From Azospirillum sp. (GTDB taxonomy: Bacteria > Pseudomonadota > Alphaproteobacteria > Azospirillales > Azospirillaceae), in assembly GCA_027486405.1 (NCBI GenBank), contig JAIXPD010000024.1, positions 186,001-250,000 of the forward strand: DNA of 64,000 nt, given 5' to 3'. Positions within the stretch are counted from its first letter, which is position 1, and every line of letters starts with the position of its first letter. The position numbers and the translations under genes were made by a program. This document shows positions 51,408 to 62,099 of this stretch, one piece after another. The notes under the pieces were generated by a model that was not told the DNA's origin, did not search any database, and saw only the letters and a program-made list of their open reading frames with translations.

Positions 51408-51881
51408 TCAGGCCGCCGAGGTCATCGGAAAACCGCTGTAATCCAGCGAGGCCGACCAGAAACGCTCCAGCTTGCGCATCGTCTCGTTGGCCTTGTTCAA
51501 CTCTTCGTCGCTGAAACCGGCTTTTTCCAGGGCGGTCAACTGACGCTCGAACATCTGGCTGATCTTCTCGCGCAGGTCCAACCCCTTTTCGGACAGGCGA
51601 ACGCGCACCGACCGGCGATCGTGCGGCGAGCGCTCCTGCCCAAGATAGCCGTTCTCGACCATCTTCTTCACGTTGTAGGACACGTTGGAGCCCAAATAGT
51701 AGCCGCGCGCGGTCAACTCGCCGACCGTCATCTCGTCTTCGCCGATGTTGTAGAGAATCAGGCTTTGGACGTTGTTGATGTCCTGGATCCCCAAACGATC
51801 CAGCTCGGTCTTAAGCACCTCGAGAAAATGGCGGTGAAGCCGTTCAATCAGCAGGATGCTTTCGTAATAGGGTTTGCGCAC
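51408..51881 (-). CDS. MarR-family regulator, LdtR-like
   Basis: 157 residues, winged helix-turn-helix. The recognition region TARGYYLGSNVSYNVKKMVENGYLGQERSPHDRRSVRVRLSEKG (about 55-100) contains the MarR wing motif D-x-R-S, and the first helix IESILLIERLHRHFLEVLKTELDRLGI fits the dimer domain. The stretch around YYLGSNVSYNVKKMVE resembles LdtR of alphaproteobacteria, a regulator of L,D-transpeptidases and stress tolerance; that assignment is by resemblance only. The upstream 247-base gap is A/T-rich near 51970-51995. Confidence 0.85.
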   Translation of the reverse strand: MRKPYYESILLIERLHRHFLEVLKTELDRLGIQDINNVQSLILYNIGEDEMTVGELTARGYYLGSNVSYNVKKMVENGYLGQERSPHDRRSVRVRLSEKGLDLREKISQMFERQLTALEKAGFSDEELNKANETMRKLERFWSASLDYSGFPMTSAA

Positions 51882-52041
51882 CGCGGTCTCCTTTGGCTCT
51901 AACCGGCCGATCCCCGCGCAAGGACGTGACCGGAACCTTAAAGGCAGATTAACCGATCATTCGTCGCCAATCATCTTAATAATTCTGGAAAAATTGCCAC
52001 GAGCCTGCGCGAAAGGCGGGAAATGCAAGCGTTCGACGCCG

Positions 52042-52085
52042 GAAAAACCCGACGGTCCCAAGGGGAAGCCCCATGAGACCGCCGG
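52042..52085 (-). terminator. Terminator after the 3-hydroxyisobutyryl-CoA hydrolase gene
   Basis: On the minus strand CCGGCGGTC and GACCGTCGGG pair with one mismatch, enclosing GGGG/CCCC, and TTTTT follows. It lies about 45 bases after the gene's stop. Confidence 0.7.
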
Positions 52086-52128
52086 ATCGGGTGCGGTGGA
52101 TCAACCGCCGATGAGCCTGCGGGGTCGA

Positions 52129-53190
52129 TCAGGCGGGAAAGGTCAGATCGCCGCCTTCCGGTTCGACGAAATGATCGGCGACCAGGGCCGGGCTGACCGC
52201 GTCCAGGCTGGACGGCGACCATTTCGGGCTGCGGTCCTTGTCCACCAGGGCGGCGCGCACCCCTTCGAAAAAGTCCACGCCCTTCAGGCAAGCCGTGCTC
52301 AAGCGCAGCTCCTGGATCATGCAACCATCAAAATCCAGGCGACCGCCGCGCCGGATCGCCTCCAACGTCACCTTAAGGCTGGTGGGCGACACCCGGTTGA
52401 GGGTGGCGAGCTGCCCGGCGGCCCATTCCGTCCCCTCAGCCTTCAGCGCGGCGACGATCTCCTCCACCGTGTCGAAGGCGTAGCAACGGTCAATCGCCGC
52501 GAGATGGATGGCGTTGGGGGCGTCGCCCGCCTCGCTCTTGCGCTTGGCGATCGCCTCGTCGGGGGGAGTCCCGGCGGCCAGATCGGCGATCAGATCCTCC
52601 AACCGGTCGCTGGGCACAAAGGCATCGGCCGCGTTGACCGCCAGCATGTCCGCCGCCTTCAGCCGGTCGCCGGTCAGGCCCAGCCAGGTGCCGGTCATCC
52701 CCGGCAGACGCGGCAGGAAATAGGTGCCGCCGACGTCCGGATACAGGCCGATTCCGGTTTCCGGCATGGCGAACAGGGTGCGTTCGGTGACGACGCGGTG
52801 CGTGCCATGCTCCGACAAGCCAACACCGCCGCCCATCGAAATGCCGTCGATCAAGGCGACATAGGGCTTGGACAGGCGCTTGATCAGGCGGTTGAGGATG
52901 TATTCCTCGCTGAAGAAGGCGCGGATCGACGAGCCGTCGCCCTGCCCGGCCTTCGCAGCCTTGCCCGCGTCATACAGGCTGACCACATCGCCACCGGCGC
53001 AGAAGGCTTTTTCACCGGCCCCCTGGATGACCACCGCCTTCACTTCGGGGTCGGCGTCCCAGGCGCGCAGTTGCGGGTCGAACAGGCGAATCATCCCCAG
53101 CGTCAGGGCGTTCAGCGCCTTCGGGCGGTTGAGCGTGACCAGGGCGATGGCCCCACGGCGTTCAAACAGGATCTCAGCGTTGTCGCTCAT
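52129..53190 (-). CDS. 3-hydroxyisobutyryl-CoA hydrolase
   Basis: 353 residues from ATG 53190 (MSDNAEILFERRGAIALVTLNRPKALNALT). Crotonase fold with the HIBCH-type insertions: FCAGGDVVSLYD (oxyanion loop), DGISMGGGVGLSEHG, and FAMPETGIGLYPDVGGTYFLPRLPG, where the catalytic Glu of hydrolases sits. It converts 3-hydroxyisobutyryl-CoA to 3-hydroxyisobutyrate in valine breakdown. Nearby LIV-type transport genes would make sense with branched-chain amino acid use, but the link is only suggestive. A strong promoter lies upstream. Confidence 0.93.
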   Translation of the reverse strand: MSDNAEILFERRGAIALVTLNRPKALNALTLGMIRLFDPQLRAWDADPEVKAVVIQGAGEKAFCAGGDVVSLYDAGKAAKAGQGDGSSIRAFFSEEYILNRLIKRLSKPYVALIDGISMGGGVGLSEHGTHRVVTERTLFAMPETGIGLYPDVGGTYFLPRLPGMTGTWLGLTGDRLKAADMLAVNAADAFVPSDRLEDLIADLAAGTPPDEAIAKRKSEAGDAPNAIHLAAIDRCYAFDTVEEIVAALKAEGTEWAAGQLATLNRVSPTSLKVTLEAIRRGGRLDFDGCMIQELRLSTACLKGVDFFEGVRAALVDKDRSPKWSPSSLDAVSPALVADHFVEPEGGDLTFPA

Positions 53191-53248
53191 CGGATTGATT
53201 GTTCTCGATTGTTGATGATTGCGGGCACCCACCGGTCCATCACGATGG

Positions 53249-53310
53249 AGCGGCGCGCGGCGCGTCCTCCTCGGGTTGATGGCGGAAATCATACGGGACC
53301 GCGCGCCGCT
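53249..53310. repeat. Long inverted repeat spanning the hydrolase promoter
   Basis: AGCGGCGCGCGG (53249-53260) and CCGCGCGCCGCT (53299-53310) are exact 12-bp inverted copies separated by 38 bases. One arm falls in the promoter spacer and the other in the untranslated leader of the hydrolase gene. The pattern suits a looping or dimeric repressor site, or a long RNA hairpin. Confidence 0.4.
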
Positions 53311-53315
53311 GTCAA
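53288..53315 (-). promoter_or_regulatory. Sigma-70 promoter for the 3-hydroxyisobutyryl-CoA hydrolase gene
   Basis: Minus strand TTGACA (53310-53315), 16-base spacer, TATGAT (53288-53293): a perfect -35 and a 5/6 -10, the best promoter match in the window. Expected start near 53281 gives a leader of about 90 bases. Confidence 0.65.
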
Positions 53316-53433
53316 ATCAACCATACGGCAACGGATGGATTCCCGCCCCACGCCTTTTTCCGGAGGTCATGGGTTGGCGGGACGGCCTTGCATCCTCATG
53401 TGAACGGCAGCGCCCCGGATCCGAAAGACCACC

Positions 53434-54327
53434 ATGAAAATCGCCTTGCTGCTCAACCGGTCCGCCGGATCCCTGGTGGACCAGCCGGTGGATGATGTTC
53501 TGGAGGCGGTGCGCCGCCCGTTCGAAACGCAAGGGGCGGAGGTGGTGGCGCAGGCGGTGGATGGGGCAGATTGCGCCGCCGCCATCGCCCGCGCGCTGGC
53601 GTCCGACACCGACGCGCTGGTGGTTGGCGGCGGGGATGGGACGGTGAACAGCGCGCTGCGCCAAATCCTGCCGACCGGCAAGGCGTTGGGCGTCCTTCCT
53701 TTGGGGACTCTCAACATGTTGGCGCGTGATCTTAACACGCCGATTGAAATCAACGCAGCGGCCAACGCGCTGGCCAACGGCCGCATCCGCGCCATCGACG
53801 TGGCCGAGGTGAACGGCGCGCCCTACCTCAACAGCTCGATCCTCGGGTTCTATCCCACGGTGGTGCGGGAGCGGGAGCGCCATCGGCGGGTCCATCGCTG
53901 GCTGAAATGGCCGGGATCGGCCTGGGCGATGGCCAAGGCGCTGTACCGTCTGCCGCTGCTGGACGTGCAGATCGATTGGGGCGACGGGCTGCGCCATGTG
54001 CGCACGCCGATTCTGGCGGTGTCCAACAATCTGTACGATGATGGCTATGGGTTGCCGCTGCGACGGACGGTGCTGGATGGTGGCCGGTTGGGCGTGTATG
54101 TGGCGCGGGATCGCAGCGCCTTCTCCCTGCTGCGCCTGATGAGTCGCCTGGCGCTGGGACGCTGGAAAGAGGATGAGGGGTTGGATTGCTTCACCGTCAC
54201 CCGCCTGACCGTGGCCAGCCACCGCCGCGCCCTGTCGATGGCGAACGACGGCGAGGTGTCGCGACTCTCCTCCCCGCTTCACTACAAAATTCGTCCATTG
54301 GGTCTGAGGGTTATCGGGCCATCCTGA
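53434..54327 (+). CDS. Diacylglycerol kinase-like lipid/sphingosine kinase
   Basis: 297 residues of the DAGK_cat/YegS fold. Nucleotide motif GGGDGTVNSAL (about residues 67-77), then GVLPLGTLNMLARDL (about 87-101), and SILGFYPTVVRERERHR in the C-terminal domain. It would phosphorylate diacylglycerol or a related lipid using ATP at the inner face of the membrane. It is followed 19 bases later by a phosphoesterase gene, probably in one operon. Confidence 0.92.
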   Translation: MKIALLLNRSAGSLVDQPVDDVLEAVRRPFETQGAEVVAQAVDGADCAAAIARALASDTDALVVGGGDGTVNSALRQILPTGKALGVLPLGTLNMLARDLNTPIEINAAANALANGRIRAIDVAEVNGAPYLNSSILGFYPTVVRERERHRRVHRWLKWPGSAWAMAKALYRLPLLDVQIDWGDGLRHVRTPILAVSNNLYDDGYGLPLRRTVLDGGRLGVYVARDRSAFSLLRLMSRLALGRWKEDEGLDCFTVTRLTVASHRRALSMANDGEVSRLSSPLHYKIRPLGLRVIGPS

Positions 54328-54346
54328 TGTGGTTTGTGAGGATACG

Positions 54347-56267
<1,921 letters not shown>

Positions 56268-56401
56268 GCGGCGCGCGGATCGCCCGAGCACAACAGGCAC
56301 CTGAGCAAAACGGGCGCGCGTTTGAGCGGATCGGGGCCACGGCGCTGGTCCCGCCCCTCTATCGTCGGGACCACACACCCCGAACCGATGGAGACACGCC
56401 G

Positions 56402-56956
56402 ATGCGCGCCCCGTTCCTGTCCCTGACCGCCGCCCTTCTGGCCGTCGCCGCCCTGCCCGCCGCCGCGTTTGACCTGCGCAGCCCCGACCTTTCGGCCAAC
56501 ACGTCCATGGCGATGGCGCAGGTGGCCAACGGTTTCGGTTGCACCGGCGGCAACGTCTCCCCGGCCCTGAACTGGAGCGATCCGCCCGCCGGGACCCGCA
56601 GCCTTGCCGTCACCGCCTATGACCCCGACGCGCCGACCGGCAGCGGTTGGTGGCATTGGCTGGTCTTCAACCTGCCCGCCAGTGCCCGCAGCCTGCCCGC
56701 CGGGGCGGGTGACGCCGCCGGATCCGCGCTGCCCACCGGGGCGGTGCAAAGCCGCACCGACGTGGGCAGCCCCGGCTATTTCGGCCCCTGTCCGCCGGTG
56801 GGCGACAAGCCCCACCGCTACATCTTCACCGTCCACGCGCTGAAGGTGGACGCGCTGCCGATGGTGACGGCGGACTCCTCCGGCGCGATGATCGGCTATT
56901 TCCTGACCGCCAACAGCCTGGGGACCGCGTCACTGACCGCGCGCTTTGGCCGTTGA
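56402..56956 (+). CDS. Secreted YbhB/YbcL-type PEBP protein
   Basis: 184 residues with a signal peptide (LSLTAALLAVAALPAAA region, cleaved about residue 22). PEBP signatures: FGCTGGNVSPALNWSDPPAGTRSLAVTAYDPDAPTGSGWWHWLVFNLP and GYFGPCPPVGDKPHRYIFTVHAL. Bacterial members bind phosphorylated or lipid head-group ligands; their function is mostly unknown. It lies 18 bases before the AraC regulator gene. Confidence 0.92.
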   Translation: MRAPFLSLTAALLAVAALPAAAFDLRSPDLSANTSMAMAQVANGFGCTGGNVSPALNWSDPPAGTRSLAVTAYDPDAPTGSGWWHWLVFNLPASARSLPAGAGDAAGSALPTGAVQSRTDVGSPGYFGPCPPVGDKPHRYIFTVHALKVDALPMVTADSSGAMIGYFLTANSLGTASLTARFGR

Positions 56957-56974
56957 TCGGATAGGATACGCGTC

Positions 56975-57835
56975 ATGACCGACGATCCGTTCGCCAAGCT
57001 CATCCGCTATGCCGCCCGCGACAACCGCCCCAGCGGCGGCGTGCCGCAAGCCCCAACCTTGGGCAGCTTCATCGCCCGCGACCGCGAACGGATCGCCGAT
57101 CTTGAGGTCAGCGCCACTGGTTTCATCATCCTGCTGGATGGGCGGAAGGAGATCAGCGACGCCGACGGCAGCCATCATTATCGCAAGGGCGACGCCCTGC
57201 TGTTGCCCGCCGGCTGGCGCGGCACGGTGGTGAACGAACCCGACCCGACCAGCGGCCTCTACCGCTCCCTGATCATGCTGTTCCCGGCGGACATGGTGCG
57301 CCGCCTGCTGCGCGCTCACGGCGACGCCCGCATCGGCGATGGGCGGCGCGCCCGCGATTACCGGGTGACGCCGACTCCCGGCCTGAGCGACGCGGTGCTG
57401 CACGCCGCCAGCGGCCTGTCCCACACCCCGCCGCTCAGCCCGTCCATCGTCGAACACCGCTGCATGGAGGTGCTGCTCGCCCTGCTGGAAAGCGGCGTGT
57501 GGTGGCTGGGGCCGGTCGCCCCGTCCGGGTTGGTGGAGGCCGTGCGCGCGCTGGTCCGCAGCCAACCCGATCAGGCCTGGACCGCCGAACGCGTCGCCAG
57601 CGCGCTGAACCTCAGCAACGCCACCCTGCGCCGCCGTCTGGCGGAGGAGGACAGCTCCGTCCGCCGTATTATGACGGAAGAACGGGTTGCGCACGCCCGC
57701 CATTTGCTGGAAACCGAAGGCCGATCGGTGCAGGAGGCGGCGGAAGCCTGCGGCTACACCTCCCGCTCCCACTTTGCCCGGCGCGTCCGCAACGCCACCG
57801 GCCGCACACCGTCGGCGTTGCTGCGCGGCGGGTGA
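56975..57835 (+). CDS. AraC-family transcription regulator
   Basis: 286 residues. The N-terminal cupin-like sensor (about 15-150, SFIARDRERIADLEVSATGFIILLDGRKEISDADG) is typical of the AraC N-terminal family seen in regulators of oxidoreductases. Two C-terminal helix-turn-helix motifs: WTAERVASALNLSNATLRRRLAEE (about 190-215) and RSVQEAAEACGYTSRSHFARRVRNATGRTP (about 245-275). It could be co-transcribed with the PEBP gene. Its targets cannot be read from the sequence. Confidence 0.92.
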   Translation: MTDDPFAKLIRYAARDNRPSGGVPQAPTLGSFIARDRERIADLEVSATGFIILLDGRKEISDADGSHHYRKGDALLLPAGWRGTVVNEPDPTSGLYRSLIMLFPADMVRRLLRAHGDARIGDGRRARDYRVTPTPGLSDAVLHAASGLSHTPPLSPSIVEHRCMEVLLALLESGVWWLGPVAPSGLVEAVRALVRSQPDQAWTAERVASALNLSNATLRRRLAEEDSSVRRIMTEERVAHARHLLETEGRSVQEAAEACGYTSRSHFARRVRNATGRTPSALLRGG

Positions 57836-57844
57836 CGCGACGCG

Positions 57845-58459
57845 TCAGCGACCATAGGCCCGCATCAACTGCCCCACCGCGTCGGCGATCACGCGGTCGT
57901 CGTCGGCGTGGACCGGCAGACCGAGCATGGTTGGCCAGAACATCACCTCTTTGATTCCGCCCAGATACTGGCTTGCCACCGTCGCCGGATCGGGGGCGTT
58001 CAGGCGGCCATGCGCGTGCTGGCTGGCGATGTAGGTTTCCAGCAGCGCCACGGCGCGGCTTTTTCCTTCTTTCAGGTAATCCTCGGCCAGATCGGGGAAA
58101 CGCTGGTGTTCGGCGATGACCAGCCGCAACAGGCCCTTCACCTCCGGGCGGCGCATGTGGGTCAGCAATTCGCGGGTGAAGGCGGGCAGCACGGCGTCGG
58201 GCGGTTGATCGGGCGGCAGGCGGCCGGGATCGGCGACGTTCAACCCCTCATACAGACTGGCGACCACGGCGCGGAACAGATCGCGCTTGCCGGGAAAATG
58301 GTTGTAGACGGTGCGTTTGGACACGCCCGCCTCGGCGGCGATGGCGTCCATCGAGGTCGCCTCATAGCCCTGGGTGGTGAAGGCGCGGGTGGCCGCCTGC
58401 ACCACCGCACGGCGTTTGGCGTCGCCGCGCCCGGTTGGACCGTCGTTGCCGATTGACAT
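57845..58459 (-). CDS. TetR-family repressor
   Basis: 204 residues from ATG 58459 (GGGGAGAG upstream). N-terminal helix-turn-helix: [42 protein letters not shown] (about 27-68), the standard TetR pattern; the C-terminal half is the ligand domain with a TetR_C-type [16 protein letters not shown]. It is divergent from the aldo/keto reductase gene, and an obvious palindrome lies between them, so it probably represses both itself and that gene. Confidence 0.95.
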   Translation of the reverse strand: MSIGNDGPTGRGDAKRRAVVQAATRAFTTQGYEATSMDAIAAEAGVSKRTVYNHFPGKRDLFRAVVASLYEGLNVADPGRLPPDQPPDAVLPAFTRELLTHMRRPEVKGLLRLVIAEHQRFPDLAEDYLKEGKSRAVALLETYIASQHAHGRLNAPDPATVASQYLGGIKEVMFWPTMLGLPVHADDDRVIADAVGQLMRAYGR

Positions 58460-58473
58460 GGCTCTCCCCACAA

Positions 58474-58500
58474 AAGTACACTGCACCGTGTAGTGTACTT
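58474..58500. promoter_or_regulatory. TetR operator palindrome
   Basis: AAGTACACT, 9-base spacer, AGTGTACTT: perfect 9-bp half-sites. It lies 14 bases from the tetR start and upstream of a TGTAAT -10-like element (58519-58524) for the reductase gene. Position and symmetry fit a site for the adjacent TetR protein. Confidence 0.7.
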
Positions 58501-58524
58501 CGAAACTTCCTGCGTCACTGTAAT

Positions 58525-58543
58525 CCGCCCCGCCACGGGGCGG
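58525..58543 (+). repeat. Leader hairpin just before the aldo/keto reductase ribosome site
   Basis: CCGCCCCG, loop CCA, CGGGGCGG. The 3' arm abuts and partly overlaps the GGGAGGGG ribosome site of the next gene, so folding may limit its translation. Confidence 0.4.
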
Positions 58544-58555
58544 GAGGGGAAAAGC

Positions 58556-59542
58556 ATGGACCAGCGCACCCTGGGTGGATCCGCCCTCACCGTTTCGGCC
58601 CTTGGCTTGGGCTGCATGGGCATGTCGGAGTTTTACGGGCCGACCGACGATTCCCAATCGCTCGCCACGCTGGAACGGGCGGTCGAACTGGGCGTCACCC
58701 ATTACGACACGGCGGACATGTATGGGTCCGGCCACAACGAGGCGCTGCTCGCCCGCGTTCTGCCGGGCAAGCGCGACCGCGTGGTGATCGCCACCAAATT
58801 CGGCATCGTCCGCCAACCCGGCGTGTATGACCGCAGCATCGACAGCAGCCCGGCCTATCTGCGCCGCGCCTGCGAGGAGTCGCTGAAGCGGCTGGATGTG
58901 GACGCCATCGATCTCTATTACGCCCACCGCCTGAACCCGGACGTTCCGGTGGAGGACACCGTCGGGGCGATGGCCGATCTGGTCCGGGCGGGCAAGGTTC
59001 GGGCGCTGGGGCTGTGCGAGGTGTCCGCCGCCACCCTGCGCCGCGCCCACGCCATCCATCCCATCGCCGCCGTGCAGAGCGAATATTCGCTGTGGACCCG
59101 CGATGTGGAGGCGGAGATCCTGCCGACCTGCCGGGAGTTGGGCGTGTCGCTGGTCGCCTACGCCCCCTTGGGCAGAGGCTTGCTGACGGCGACAATCACC
59201 AGCCCGGCGCAACTGGCCGACGGCGATTTCCGCCGCATCGCCCCGCGCTTCCAGGATGGGAATTTGGACGCGAATCTGCGTCTGGTGGAGGCGGTGAAGG
59301 CGCTGGCGGCGGCCAAGGGCTGCACGCCGGGGCAAATCGCCTTGGCGTGGCTGCTGGCGCAGGGGACCGACATCCTGCCGATCCCCGGGACCAAGCGCAT
59401 CGCCTATCTGGAGGACAATGTCGGGGCCGCCGCCGTCACCCTGTCAACGGCGGAGGTGGCCGCGCTGTCGGACGCGCTGCCACCCGGTGCGGCCAGCGGC
59501 GACCGTTACCCGGCGGCGGGGATGCGGGGGCTGAACGCCTGA
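58556..59542 (+). CDS. Aldo/keto reductase
   Basis: 328 residues from ATG 58556 (GGGAGGGG upstream). NADPH-dependent (alpha/beta)8 oxidoreductase. Motifs: [31 protein letters not shown] with active-site Asp and Tyr, VVIATKFGI with the catalytic Lys, [18 protein letters not shown] with the catalytic His, and [18 protein letters not shown] for coenzyme binding. It reduces aldehydes or ketones; substrate unknown. The divergent TetR gene suggests induction by a toxic or signal compound. Confidence 0.95.
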   Translation: MDQRTLGGSALTVSALGLGCMGMSEFYGPTDDSQSLATLERAVELGVTHYDTADMYGSGHNEALLARVLPGKRDRVVIATKFGIVRQPGVYDRSIDSSPAYLRRACEESLKRLDVDAIDLYYAHRLNPDVPVEDTVGAMADLVRAGKVRALGLCEVSAATLRRAHAIHPIAAVQSEYSLWTRDVEAEILPTCRELGVSLVAYAPLGRGLLTATITSPAQLADGDFRRIAPRFQDGNLDANLRLVEAVKALAAAKGCTPGQIALAWLLAQGTDILPIPGTKRIAYLEDNVGAAAVTLSTAEVAALSDALPPGAASGDRYPAAGMRGLNA

Positions 59543-59579
59543 ACGGACCGCGCGCACCTGATCCGGTTGGGGAGGCCGT

Positions 59580-60620
59580 TTACTTCGGCGTCCCCGACCA
59601 GACCTGAAATTGCGGGGTTTCCAGCAGCAGGTCGGAATGACCAAAGGCGGTCTTGAACAGCTTGCCCACGCCCGCCGTGCGCTGAGTCACCGCGATCAGG
59701 GTGCCGCGCAGCTTCAGATATTGCTTGGTTCCGGCCACCAGCGCTTCCAGCATGCCGAAATCCTCGTCCTTGCCACGGTGCAGCGGCGGGTTGGACAGGA
59801 TCAGGCCGAAGCGCTCGCGGGTGCCAAGCCCGTCCAGCCCGTCGCTCAACACCAGTTCGGCCCCCGGCACATTCTGGCGGGCGGCGTGCAGCGCCACCGC
59901 GTCGATGTCCAGCAGGGTCAATTGCGCCTCGGGCTGGCGTTCGCGCACGGCGCGGGCGATCACCCCGGCACCGCAGCCGAAATCCAGCACGCGCACGCCC
60001 GCCGCGATGTCCGGCAACACCCGCAACAGGCATTCGGTCCCGGCGTCCAACCGGCCATGGGCGAACAAACCGGGATAGCTGACCAGATCGAGCGGGCTGG
60101 CCGGTTCGGGCAGCGGCAGGGTGACGGTTTCCCGCCAATCCTCCAACTGGCCACGCGCGGACTCCGCCGTCCGGCGGGTTTCGAGGACGCGGGCGCGCCG
60201 TTTGATGATGAGGGTTTCCGCCCCCTCGACCAACCCGTCGAAGCGCTTGACCGCCGAGGTCACGCCCTCGTCGTTGCTGCCAACGATCCACAGCGGCGCG
60301 CCGACCGGCAACCGGGCGGCCAGCGCGTGCAGGGCCATTTCGAACGACGCCCAACCGCGCGGCAGGCGCAGCACCGCGCCATCGAACGCCCCATCGGCGG
60401 GCCACGCCATCGCGCCATCACGGTTTTCGCCCGTTTGGGCCAGACGCAGCCAGGGAACGACCTCCGCCCCGCCCGCCCGCAACGCGTCGGCGATGCCGCC
60501 ATCGCTGTCGAAGGCCACCAGAATGCGGCCCTGCGGCTTGCGCTCGCTCAACGCCTCCGCCGCGACGGCGGCGATGGTGGAATCGCGATCCGTCGCGCGG
60601 TTGTCCAGTCGGCTCACCAC
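59580..60620 (-). CDS. rsmC: 16S rRNA (guanine-1207-N2) methyltransferase RsmC-like
   Basis: 346 residues. Two tandem domains: a degenerate N-terminal Rossmann-like half (about 1-165) and a catalytic half with the SAM motif VLDFGCGAGVIARAV (about 211-225) and catalytic LILSNPPLHRGKDED (NPPLH, about 275-290). It methylates G1207 of 16S rRNA. The start is GTG 60620 or the adjacent GTG 60617. It begins 11 bases after smpB and is likely in the same operon. Confidence 0.92.
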   Translation of the reverse strand: MVSRLDNRATDRDSTIAAVAAEALSERKPQGRILVAFDSDGGIADALRAGGAEVVPWLRLAQTGENRDGAMAWPADGAFDGAVLRLPRGWASFEMALHALAARLPVGAPLWIVGSNDEGVTSAVKRFDGLVEGAETLIIKRRARVLETRRTAESARGQLEDWRETVTLPLPEPASPLDLVSYPGLFAHGRLDAGTECLLRVLPDIAAGVRVLDFGCGAGVIARAVRERQPEAQLTLLDIDAVALHAARQNVPGAELVLSDGLDGLGTRERFGLILSNPPLHRGKDEDFGMLEALVAGTKQYLKLRGTLIAVTQRTAGVGKLFKTAFGHSDLLLETPQFQVWSGTPK

Positions 60621-60631
60621 TCAAACCTTTG

Positions 60632-61105
60632 TCAGTTCTTGTCCCGCATCAGCCGCGCCTTGTCGCGCTGCCATGTGCGTTCCTTTTCGGTTTCGCGCTT
60701 GTCGTGCTTCTTCTTGCCGGTGGCGACGCCGATCTCGACCTTGGCCATGCCGCGATCGTTGAAATAGATCGACATCGGAATCAGCGTCACGCCCTTTTGC
60801 TTGATGCCAGCGGCCAGCTTGTCCAGCTCGCGCCGACGGATCAGCAGCTTGCGCGGGCGTTTGGGTTCGTGCTGAAGCCAGCGCCCGGCCTGGAGATACT
60901 CCGGGATGTAGGCGTTGAACAGGAACAGCTCCCCGCCCTTCAGCCCGGCGTAGGCCTCGTTCACGCTGGCACGGCCACCGCGCAGGGATTTCACCTCGGT
61001 GCCGGTCAACATGATTCCGGCTTCCAGCGTGGAATCGATGAAGAAGTCGAAGCGCGCGCGGCGGTTCTGCGCCGCGTATTTTTTTACTTCCGTCTCGCGC
61101 GACAC
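60632..61105 (-). CDS. smpB: SsrA-binding protein SmpB
   Basis: 157 residues, GTG start at 61105 with AAGGAGAG upstream. SmpB binds tmRNA and delivers it to stalled ribosomes. Signature features: [62 protein letters not shown] and the C-terminal Lys/Arg-rich tail [27 protein letters not shown], which is needed for trans-translation. Confidence 0.98.
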   Translation of the reverse strand: MSRETEVKKYAAQNRRARFDFFIDSTLEAGIMLTGTEVKSLRGGRASVNEAYAGLKGGELFLFNAYIPEYLQAGRWLQHEPKRPRKLLIRRRELDKLAAGIKQKGVTLIPMSIYFNDRGMAKVEIGVATGKKKHDKRETEKERTWQRDKARLMRDKN

Positions 61106-61120
61106 AGCGTCTCTCCTTGC

Positions 61121-61152
61121 GGCCCGCCGCGCGTCGCAACGCGCGGCGGGCC
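61121..61152 (-). repeat. 14-bp hairpin between dapA and smpB
   Basis: GGCCCGCCGCGCGT and ACGCGCGGCGGGCC form a perfect, entirely GC-strong stem with the loop TGCG-type tetraloop. On the minus strand it is followed directly by GCAAGGAGAG, the smpB ribosome site, and not by a T-tract, so it looks like an mRNA processing or stabilising element more than a classic terminator. Confidence 0.6.
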
Positions 61153-61160
61153 GTTGGTCA

Positions 61161-62036
61161 TCAGGTCAGCAGGCCGGCCGTGGTCATCGCCGCGCGCACG
61201 GACGCGCGGGCGCTGTCGCTGGCCGGAACCAGGGGCAGGCGCACCTCGTCGGTGGCCAGACCCAGCAGGCTGGCGGCGAACTTCACCGGGGCCGGGCTGG
61301 TTTCCACGAACATGGCGTCGTGCAACGGGGTCAGCACGTCGCGCAGGCGGAAGGCTTCCGTCAGGTCGCCCTTGGCCCAGGCGGTTTGCATGGACGAGCA
61401 CAGCGCGGGTGCCACGTTGGCCGTCACCGAGATGCAGCCGACGCCGCCCTGGGCGTTGAAGGCCATCGCCGTGGCGTCTTCCCCCGACAGTTGGATGAAG
61501 TCGGAACCGACCTCCGCCAGCAGGCGCGACGGGCGCGACAGGTCGGCGGTAGCGTCCTTCACGCCGATGATGTTCGGCAGCTTGGCCAAACGGGCCATGG
61601 TCGCCACCGACATATCCACGACACTGCGGCCCGGAATGTTGTAAATGAAGATCGGAAAATCCGCCGCGTCATGGATCGCCTTGAAATGCTGGTACAGACC
61701 CTCTTGAGACGGCTTGTTGTAATAGGGCGTGACCACGAGCGCCGCCTGCGCGCCCGCCTTCTTGGCGTGGCGGGTCAGGGCGATCGCCTCGTCGGTGGAG
61801 TTGGAACCGCTGCCGGCCATCACCGGAACCTTGCCGCCCGCCGCCTCGATGCACAGCTCGACGACCCGGTTGTGTTCCTCATGGCTCAGCGTCGGCGATT
61901 CGCCGGTCGTGCCGCAGGGAACGAGACCGTGCGTGCCCTGGGCCACCTGCCACTCCACGAAGGACTGAAAGGCAGCCTCGTCCACTTTCCCGCCCTTGAA
62001 CGGAGTCAAGAGAGCGACGATGGAACCGTGAAACAT
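61161..62036 (-). CDS. dapA: 4-hydroxy-tetrahydrodipicolinate synthase
   Basis: 291 residues. DapA condenses pyruvate with aspartate semialdehyde, the first step of the lysine/diaminopimelate branch after Asd. Motifs: [63 protein letters not shown] with the catalytic Tyr, and [13 protein letters not shown] with the Schiff-base Lys. AAGGAGG precedes the ATG. It is divergent from slt. Confidence 0.98.
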   Translation of the reverse strand: MFHGSIVALLTPFKGGKVDEAAFQSFVEWQVAQGTHGLVPCGTTGESPTLSHEEHNRVVELCIEAAGGKVPVMAGSGSNSTDEAIALTRHAKKAGAQAALVVTPYYNKPSQEGLYQHFKAIHDAADFPIFIYNIPGRSVVDMSVATMARLAKLPNIIGVKDATADLSRPSRLLAEVGSDFIQLSGEDATAMAFNAQGGVGCISVTANVAPALCSSMQTAWAKGDLTEAFRLRDVLTPLHDAMFVETSPAPVKFAASLLGLATDEVRLPLVPASDSARASVRAAMTTAGLLT

Positions 62037-62099
62037 GGCTGCCTCCTTGAACGGACTGCTGGAAAAAAAGAGTTGCGCACCTTAGACCTCCCCGCCGCT

